Positions 57,671 through 64,000 of a DNA stretch of 64,000 bases are shown here, in pieces. The notes beneath the pieces were generated by a model, which saw only the letters and a list, made by a program, of their open reading frames with translations, made no database searches and was not told where the DNA came from. Numbering within the stretch: the first letter of the stretch is position 1; each line of letters opens with the position of its first letter. The stretch is from Lotus japonicus. Lineage: Eukaryota; Streptophyta; Magnoliopsida; Fabales; Fabaceae. Both the position numbers and the translations under genes were made by a program. The DNA lies in assembly GCF_012489685.1 (NCBI RefSeq), contig NC_080043.1:65837920-65901919 (forward strand), written 5' to 3'.

Positions 57671-59419
57671 ATGTAAATTTTTGCAGTCTAGCTAGCACCA
57701 ATACTATTTAACTTAAAAACCATTGGATAACTTGTAGCTTCTTCCACAACTTACATAAGGAGTAAGGATGCTTCTATCAAACACCAACAAAGGAACTTGT
57801 AAATGTTGTGCAAGAGCTCTAACTAATCTCTCCTGATAAAGCTCAGTGCCTGATGATAAAATGACAATATAAGACATTCAGACTCAACAGAACTTAGAAT
57901 AAAACAAGTGAGGTATAGATGTTAATACTTAATAATATAGCATCCAAAACACTATTAGTTCATTTTACGTCAGGTTTGAAAATCAATTACTCAAAATCCA
58001 TTTTGATCGAATTTAAACAGTGCAAGCCTTTCCAGCTCAAATAGGATGTTCGCTCTCAATTCGCAAGTAAGAGAAGGGGAAATGCTTTCAATTTGGAAAG
58101 AATAATAGATTCTGAAAGTGTGTGTGTGTGAGAGAGAGCAGCCTTGCAGATAGTTTTTTTGTCTATAGGGAAATGAATGATTCTACTTCTTTAGTAGAGG
58201 ATACTCTCTGTTTGATTGAATTAAATTTAGAGTTTTAGAAAGAGGGTGACAAAGAGTATATTGCTGGCAATCATCTTCATAGAGAGATTGCTTAAAAGAT
58301 GGTGTTTTTTATTAACAGAAATGTAATTATTTGACAGTTGATAAATAAGTGGAATAAATAACAGACCGGGAATACTCTGAAGCAATATTCTTCCACTTGA
58401 AGATGCAAGGCCAGTACCAAAAGATGAAGCAAACTTATTATATCTCAAGTGTGAATCAGCAAATTCCACCAGAAGACTTTTTGTATGCTCACTACAGATG
58501 GAAACATACAACAACTTAATTCCACATTAAGATAAAAAAAAATATATATATATAAAAAGGAATAATAAGTAAGTAATTACTCTATGGGATATGGAAAAGT
58601 GTCCCAAGAGACGTTAATGTTCTCCCACGGAAGAATTCTTGTCAAAATCTGAATTTTAAACTTATCTCTTCTTGTCAAAACCGGTGATTCTCGCCTGAGC
58701 CATTCCTGTTGATGCTGCTGCACCTGAGACTTGTTTTGTTTATTTATACTTGCATCGATGTAAGCATGTAACTGAGTACACCTTTGGCCCAGACCAGAAA
58801 AAGTGTGTCCAGATGAATCTGAAGCTAAAAGATGCCATCTCCGATGAGTGCACAGTATTCTCCTCAAGTACATTGAAAATTACGTACTTCTTCCAAGCCT
58901 AATTAATAAAGAAAAACACATGTCAACTAATTTTATTGAAAAAAAATACTATTAAACGTTTAGTAATTACTATTAGAAGGTTGTCAGAACACCTTGTAGA
59001 AAAGTGAAGAAAGGGCAGAGGCACGGTTGTGGTAAAATATGACCGGCGCGGCCTGATGTCGTCGGAGGGGGGAGGTAGAAAAAATATCCTATGATTGGAA
59101 TGTATCAAATATAACAGACCGGGGTTAGGTGGGAAGCGAGGTCAGAGCTGAGTTTTTGGTGCTTGAATATTGGAGTCGTAAATTTGATTCTAGGGTTGTG
59201 AATTTTGATTTAGGTAGTGTTTGGCCCAACTTTTTTTTCAGTTTAAAAGTTCCTTAAAAGTAAAAGTTGGGCCAAACAGTTTTTTAAAAAAGTTCCTAAA
59301 ATTATAAGTTACTTATTTTTTATTTTTAAGAAGGAAAACATAAAAAAAGCTCTAAAAATAAAAGTTAATCTGAGTAACTCTTTTTCTAAGAGAAAAAGTT
59401 TGATGCACCGACGGTGTAA

Positions 59420-59542
59420 AGTTTTTTTACACCGTCAACCAATCAGATTTCAAGGATATGCCACGTCAATTAATGAAATTAAATAAAAAGAGATATTTTC
59501 TCACATCCTTGAAATCTGATTGGTTGACGGTGTAAAAAAACT
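59420..59542. mobile_element. Short MITE with 38-bp perfect inverted repeats
   Basis: 59420-59457 and 59505-59542 are perfect inverted repeats (AGTTTTTTTACACCGTCAAC at the outer end). Only 47 bp lie between. A further ACGGTGTAAA just left (59411-59420) repeats the outer end in the opposite sense. It inserted into an AT-rich repeat with AAGAGAAAAAG-type symmetry. The target duplication is not resolved. Confidence 0.75.
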
Positions 59543-59699
59543 CAAAATTAAACTCTTTTTCTAAAAAGTAACTTATTTTATTGTGCTTTATGTCTTCCTC
59601 TGTGATAATATCTTTCCTCCGAACCCAGCAAGCAAATCGGAGCTCTGGATTTGGCACCCCAGGGCTTAGAAATGGCACCCCAGATTTTTTAAAAAATGC

Positions 59700-59875
59700 C
59701 AGAACTACCCTTTCGGACACCGGGTATCCGTAACACTTCGGAATCCAAAGTTTCGAATAATACCTTGTTGAATCTGACACTTAAACGACAGACATAATTC
59801 GGAAACGTACAATCCGAAGTACTTCGGATTCGTACAATCCGAAGTACTTCGGATTCGTTGAATCCGAAAACCTGT
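59700..59875. repeat. CCGAA/TTCGG palindrome cluster, left
   Basis: Multiple copies of AATCCGAAGTACTTCGGATT-like palindromes and half-sites, upstream of the transposase-OTU gene. Similar clusters lie at 60254-60352 and 63577-63772. Confidence 0.8.
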
Positions 59876-60126
59876 CGCACACTGCCACCTTTTGAGCACC
59901 ATTACTCCTCCACCACCAACTCCATCACCATTACTCATCCACCACCAACCCCATCACCACCCCCCCATTACAATCAGATTCAAAAAACTCCACCACCACC
60001 ACTCTTCCTCTTCTTCCTCCACGTTTGTTTTCCTCCCCCTCACCACCATCTCCTTCCAAGTTCCACTTGCTCCACCCTCAACCACCATCTCCTTCCAAGT
60101 TCCACCTTGCTACCAAGTTCCTTCTG

Positions 60127-60383
60127 GTAAGTTTCATTTCTCTCCCCCTTCATATCCTGCTTTACTTATCATTGTAGTTACATTTCATTGTTGTTTGTTG
60201 GAAGTTCGTTTTGCACCACCATTGTTTGCTTGTATTCTGATGCTGTCGAGCTTGATACGGATTGTCTGTATCCGAACGAATTCGGATTGTCTTTATCCGA
60301 ACGAGTTCGGATTGTCTGTATCCGAACGAGTTCGGAATCCCAATGTCCGAAGTAGTTAACCAGTTGCAGTTTGTTACATGCAG
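60127..60383 (+). other. Probable 5' UTR intron of the transposase-OTU gene
   Basis: Strong donor GTAAGT at 60127 and acceptor TTACATGCAG ending at 60383, five bases before the ATG at 60389. Splicing would remove an upstream ATG-containing short reading frame (ATG at about 60378). It contains the second TTCGG cluster (60254-60352). Confidence 0.55.
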
Positions 60384-60388
60384 GCTGA

Positions 60389-63300
60389 ATGACTGAACCG
60401 TACCTATATGAAGAAGATTTACTGGTTGATGCCGCATGCGATGCCGCATGCGGTTCTGGGAATGTTGAGCCTCCTAGCAATATCATTCCGTGGGTGCCCC
60501 CTCGTATAAGCGTGGACGCCACACATTTATTTACAACTGACCAGGTATTCATTGAATAATTTTTGTTGGAACATACTACTATGTATTTGGAAAATGATGT
60601 GATGATCATTGAATAATTAGTGATGGTTGGTAGGATGTTTTATTTCTAAAGCAATATGTTATCATTGAACAGATATTTGATACTCGTGATGAGCTTGAAC
60701 AATGGGCTAAGAATGTTGGAAAGGCGAATGGTTATGTGCTGGTGATTGCAAGGTCTGACTATGCTATAAGTGGAGGAAAGGTATTTGTTACTATTAAGTG
60801 TGCGAAGCATGGTATTTACAGGCCATACAAGGACCCGAATACATTCAAGTACAAAAAGACCGCATCACAAAAGACTGATTGTAAGTTTAATCTCAAAGGA
60901 CGACCTACGAAGGGTGATAGAATGTGGTGGCTGAAAGTGATGGATGGTAAACACAACCATGAACCAGCTAAATCACTAGTTGGACACCCCTACGTTGGTC
61001 GACTAACAGAGGAAGAGAAGGGGCTTGTGGGCACCATGACTAGTACTTGGACTCCACCGAGACAAATACTAGCGGCATTGAAGGAAAACAATCCAAGTAA
61101 CTTGACTACAATCACTCAAGTTTACAGTTGCAACAAAAGGTTTAAAAAAGAGGAGAGGGGACCATTGACAGAAATGCAACATTTGATGAAGAAGTTGGTA
61201 GAAGCCAAGTATGTTCACTTTGAAAGGCAACAAGCTGATTCAAGTGAGATTAGGGATCTCTTTTGGGCTCATCCTGATGCGGTCAGACTCTTCAACACAT
61301 TCCCTCATGTGGTCATCATGGATTGCACGTACAAGACAAACAGATATCAGATCCCCTTGCTTGAAATGGTTGGTCTCACTTCTACGGGGTTGACTTTCTC
61401 CATAGCATTTTGCTACATAGTTAGGGAGCACACAATTGACTATGTTTGGGCCTTGGAGTGCATGAAGTCTCTTATTGCCGATAATGCCAGATTACCTCAA
61501 GTGATTGTGACTGACAGAGATTTGGCTTTACTGAGTGCTGTTAAGCAATGTCTTCCCAATTGTACCAATTTATTATGCCGGTTCCACATAAACAAGAATG
61601 TGGAGGCAAAGTGCAAAGTGTTGATTGGCACGGATGATTTTGCCCTTTCAGTGATGGAGAACTGGAAATGCCTGATTTATGCTGAAACAGTGGAACAATT
61701 TGATGAGGAATGGAAGGAAATGTGTGTCATGTGTAAGGACTTCCCAGATTTCATATCCTACATTTCTACTACATGGTTAAAGCACAAGGAGAAATTTGTG
61801 AGTGCGTGGACCAATTCTGTGTTGCATTTTGGAACTACAACGAGTAACAGGTACAATGCACACTTTATTGGTTGTGATCTTTCATTTCATAGTCTTGCTT
61901 TATTAGCAGAAATTGATAGAGTATGATCTTTTGTATGCAGGGCTGAAAGTGCACACTCAACCTTGAAGAGGATGCTGAAAGACGGCAGAGGTGACTTGTG
62001 CGCCTCGTGGGATGCAGTGGATAGGTTGACCACTGTACGACACAATGAAATCAAGGCATCATTTGAGCGCAGTATCAACCTTGTAGAACATCGTTTCAAG
62101 TCGCCCATGTATACAAATATCAGGGGATTTGTGTCCAGAAAGGCCATGCAACTCATGGAAGATGAACAGAACAGAGTGATGCGTGATGGTTGTGGATGCG
62201 CATTCCAAGTTACCCATGGGCTTCCTTGTGCGTGTGCACTTCATAGTTATGATAGAATTCCGTATGAGGCAATCCATACTTTCTGGAAGATACTTGGTTG
62301 GGACCATGTACCCATTGGGAGTCAAGCCTCAAACCAAGGAGACCTCAAGTCAGAGATTGATGGCTTGACCGCTTATTTCAACACTTTGGATGTTGCGGGC
62401 CAAAGTATGCTAAGGAGGAAGGTAAAAGAGCTATATTGTCCTTCTAGTAGTTCACTGTGTCCTCCTCAAGTGAAGATAAAGCCCAAGCGCTCGTCCAAGG
62501 CTATGGAGAGTAAACCACCTAGTCAACAAAAACCATCCTTACAACGTGATCCTTGTTATTGGGAACATGTTAACAATAGCCTCAAGCCAACACCTAACAA
62601 AGTCTCTTGTCCTCGAAGCAAGAAGTCTAAGAAGAGCAAGCAGTCCTCCACCAGCATATACTTGGATGATTTGCCATCTTTCTTCCATCAATATATAGAA
62701 AAAGTCATAGATGTTATTGCAGATGGTAATTGTGGTTATAGATCAGTTGCTGCATTGTTCAGACCCGACATAGGTCAAGACGGTTGGGCTTTGATTAGGG
62801 AAGAGTTGCTTGTAGAACTCTCAAAGAATACCGCTTACTATAGCAACATATTTGGTTATGAGAGGGTTCAGTCTCTACAAAATCGTCTCATCCTTCCGAT
62901 TGGTACAATTGCAACGGAAGACAAGTGGATGTCTCTACCGGAGATGGGGTACCTCATTGCTACGAGGTTGCAAGTTGTCTTCATCTCCATTTCACTAAAA
63001 GGTTGTTACACTTATCTGCCATTGAGAGGAGGCGCCCCACCGGAAGTACATCCCGTTATAGCAGTTGGTCACGTCACCAACCACTTTGTTCAGGTATAAC
63101 TTTTATGAAGTACCTTACACTCGCTTGTCACGTTAAATTAGTATACTTTGTACTCAGCCACTTTGTTCTTATCTAACTTTATTGCTATACTCTCAAATGT
63201 AGCTAAAGCTTAAGCCGGGACATCCTATGCCAACAATAGCTCCCCAATGGCCGTTTTTGGCCAAAGAACCCACCGACCAATGGATCTTCCCGTATGCGGC

Positions 63301-63394
63301 GCGTTTGGCTACATTTACGGCAGAATTGAATGCTTGGATTGATCCTACGGGTGGTCCTCAAGAGAATGTCTTTATAGACCTTGGAGAAGATTGA
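60389..63394 (+). CDS. MULE/FAR1-type transposase fused to an OTU protease domain
   Basis: Four exons join in frame without stops: 60389-60544, 60673-61850, 61941-63093 and 63203-63394, all with GT-AG introns, giving 892 residues. Residues 95-148 form a FAR1/WRKY-GCM1-type zinc finger (Cys, Cys, then GKHNHE). The MULE transposase core follows, with Asp269 (VVIMDCTYKTN), Asp333 (VIVTDRDLALL) and a candidate Glu near 397-401 (DEEWKEM). A SWIM-like finger lies at 529-545 (CGCAFQVTHGLPCAC, with Cys instead of the usual final His). Lysine-rich nuclear-localisation-like stretches lie at 620-680. Residues 700-830 are an OTU-type cysteine protease domain with the nucleophile in ADGNCGYRSV (Cys709) and a candidate catalytic His826 in GHVTNHFVQ. 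It would act in the nucleus on transposon ends; the OTU part would remove ubiquitin or a similar modifier, target unknown. A domesticated FAR1-like factor is the alternative. Confidence 0.85.
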
Positions 63395-63576
63395 GACTAG
63401 GATTGATGTTTGTAGCAATGACATATGTACAACTAATTAGAAGTTCAAAGTATTATGATGTAGTATTAAACTATTTCTCATGTGCATTTTATCTGTTTCT
63501 GCCCTGCAATGTAGCTGGTTATGAGAACTTGTGATTCTGCCTGCATTGTTTCTGGTACTGTCATTTTAACTGGTTA

Positions 63577-63772
63577 AGCAAATTTCGGAACTTTGGTTTC
63601 CGAAGTACTTCGGAACTACGGAGTCCGAAATCTTTCGGACGACTCCTTTCCATTTCCGTGTCATATACTTAAATTTGGCACCCCCAAGTTTAAACAATCT
63701 TCGACATTTAGGTTTCCAAGACAGTTCGGATTTATAGGATCCGAACAACTTCGGAATCTGGGGATCCGAACG
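63577..63772. repeat. CCGAA/TTCGG palindrome cluster, right
   Basis: Contains TTCGGAACTTTGGTTTCCGA, TCCGAAGTACTTCGG and GATCCGAACAACTTCGGAAT copies. It includes ATTTGGCACCCCC (63672 on), which resembles ATTTGGCACCCCAG at 59649 in the same orientation, so this part may belong to the start of a second unit. Confidence 0.75.
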
Positions 63773-63991
63773 TTAATTTTTTTTCTCATTTTAATTTTAA
63801 GTCTCTCCATCACTATCCACAACCAACCACAACCAACCTCATTACTCTCATCCAACCACAGCCAACCTAATTACTATCAACCACCAACAACAACCAACCC
63901 CATTACTCCTTCATCTATAAATTTGCTTGATTTAAGCTTTCTTGTATTCATCCTCTCCTTTCATTCTTTCAACGAAACCTTCAAAATCAAA

Positions 63992-64000
63992 ATGGAACAA
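63992..64000 (+). CDS. Possible gene start at the window edge
   Basis: ATGGAACAA ends the window. It is preceded by a CT-rich leader, TATAAATTTG at about 63917 and CCAACCACAACC repeats that look like the leader before the transposase-OTU gene (59920-60000). Only three codons are visible, so this is a suggestion. Confidence 0.3.

Larger units (their letters stand above)
49906..58873 (-). pseudogene. AAA-type ATPase gene, N-terminal half
   Basis: Exons on the minus strand match the plant AAA family related to Arabidopsis DAA1/MSP1-like ATPases. Exon 1 starts at 58873 (MYLRRILCTHRRW) and ends WDTFPYPI. Later exons include EHTKSLLVEFADSHLRYNKF (about 58503-58367), YQERLVRALAQHLQVPLLVF (about 57840-57760), an acidic exon in three tandem copies, GDRVKYIGPYIPVTADD (about 55703-55651), GQRGEVYEVNGDRVSVILDI (51545-51342), PLIVYFPDGLHKSV with LSGPIVLICGQNK (51250-51075) and KTSKDGEIYKPF (about 50460-50363). 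Last is DEKLLVIFKKQLEEDRKIV, ending in a stop at about 49920. The AAA core with Walker A and B motifs is absent: the gene stops at the copia LTR. The homologous TMILPNFG stretch is also not seen. Intron 1 of the 3' half carries a LINE. Confidence 0.82.

Noticed and set aside
57479..57676. Plus-strand serine-rich ORF
   Set aside because: Antisense of the acidic triplicated exon (GAA/GAT codons read backwards as TTC/ATC/TCA).

Overview
The window looks like repeat-rich nuclear DNA from a flowering plant, most likely a eudicot and plausibly a legume. The species is inferred only from the style of the repeats. Eukaryotic GT-AG introns, Tat and Athila Ty3/gypsy elements, Sirevirus-like Ty1/copia, plant LINEs, Helitrons with CTAG/hairpin ends, a Stowaway MITE and a tRNA-derived SINE are all present. 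I see no rRNA, tRNA gene, operon or CRISPR array. Most of the sequence is transposon, and the host genes are broken remnants.

Region 1-27 kb. A subtilisin-like protease gene on the minus strand (exons at 25435-25572 and 1677-3677) is split by about 21.8 kb of nested insertions in one intron. From outside in: a PIF/Harbinger-like MITE with a TTA duplication (3820-25305), a Helitron (4361-24099), a second Helitron of the same family in the opposite orientation (5943-19896), and an intact-looking 10.5 kb Tat-lineage Ty3/gypsy element (8272-18810). The last has two identical 284-bp LTRs and a CTAAT target duplication. On the strand opposite its pol it carries a promoter-equipped, spliced additional gene. 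The outer Helitron carries an exon fragment resembling a PDR-type ABCG transporter. A 152-bp SINE lies downstream of the protease.

Region 27-41 kb. A poly(A)-tailed retroposon with a long RRM-containing ORF and a 15-19 bp target duplication comes first. It is followed by an Athila-type LTR with its primer site, then the 3' part of a second Tat element (with the same spliced antisense gene). Next is a Sirevirus-like copia remnant, whose RNase H region holds a 918-bp solo LTR, and then the 5' part of a third Tat element with a deleted gag.

Region 41-59 kb. A pentatricopeptide-repeat scrap, a 3.4 kb solo LTR (GTTTA duplication) containing a 171-bp-period minisatellite, and a decayed copia element precede a minus-strand AAA-type ATPase gene. 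That gene starts at 58873 and ends abruptly at the copia LTR before its AAA core. Its introns hold a Stowaway MITE and a 3.9 kb LINE, and one acidic exon is triplicated in tandem.

Region 59-64 kb. The best intact gene is a four-exon, 892-codon Mutator-like (MULE/FAR1-type) transposase fused to a C-terminal OTU-type cysteine protease domain (60389-63394, plus strand). It is flanked by clusters of CCGAA/TTCGG palindromes, and a possible related unit begins at the right edge. This fusion and the spliced antisense gene of the Tat elements are the two most interesting coding systems here.
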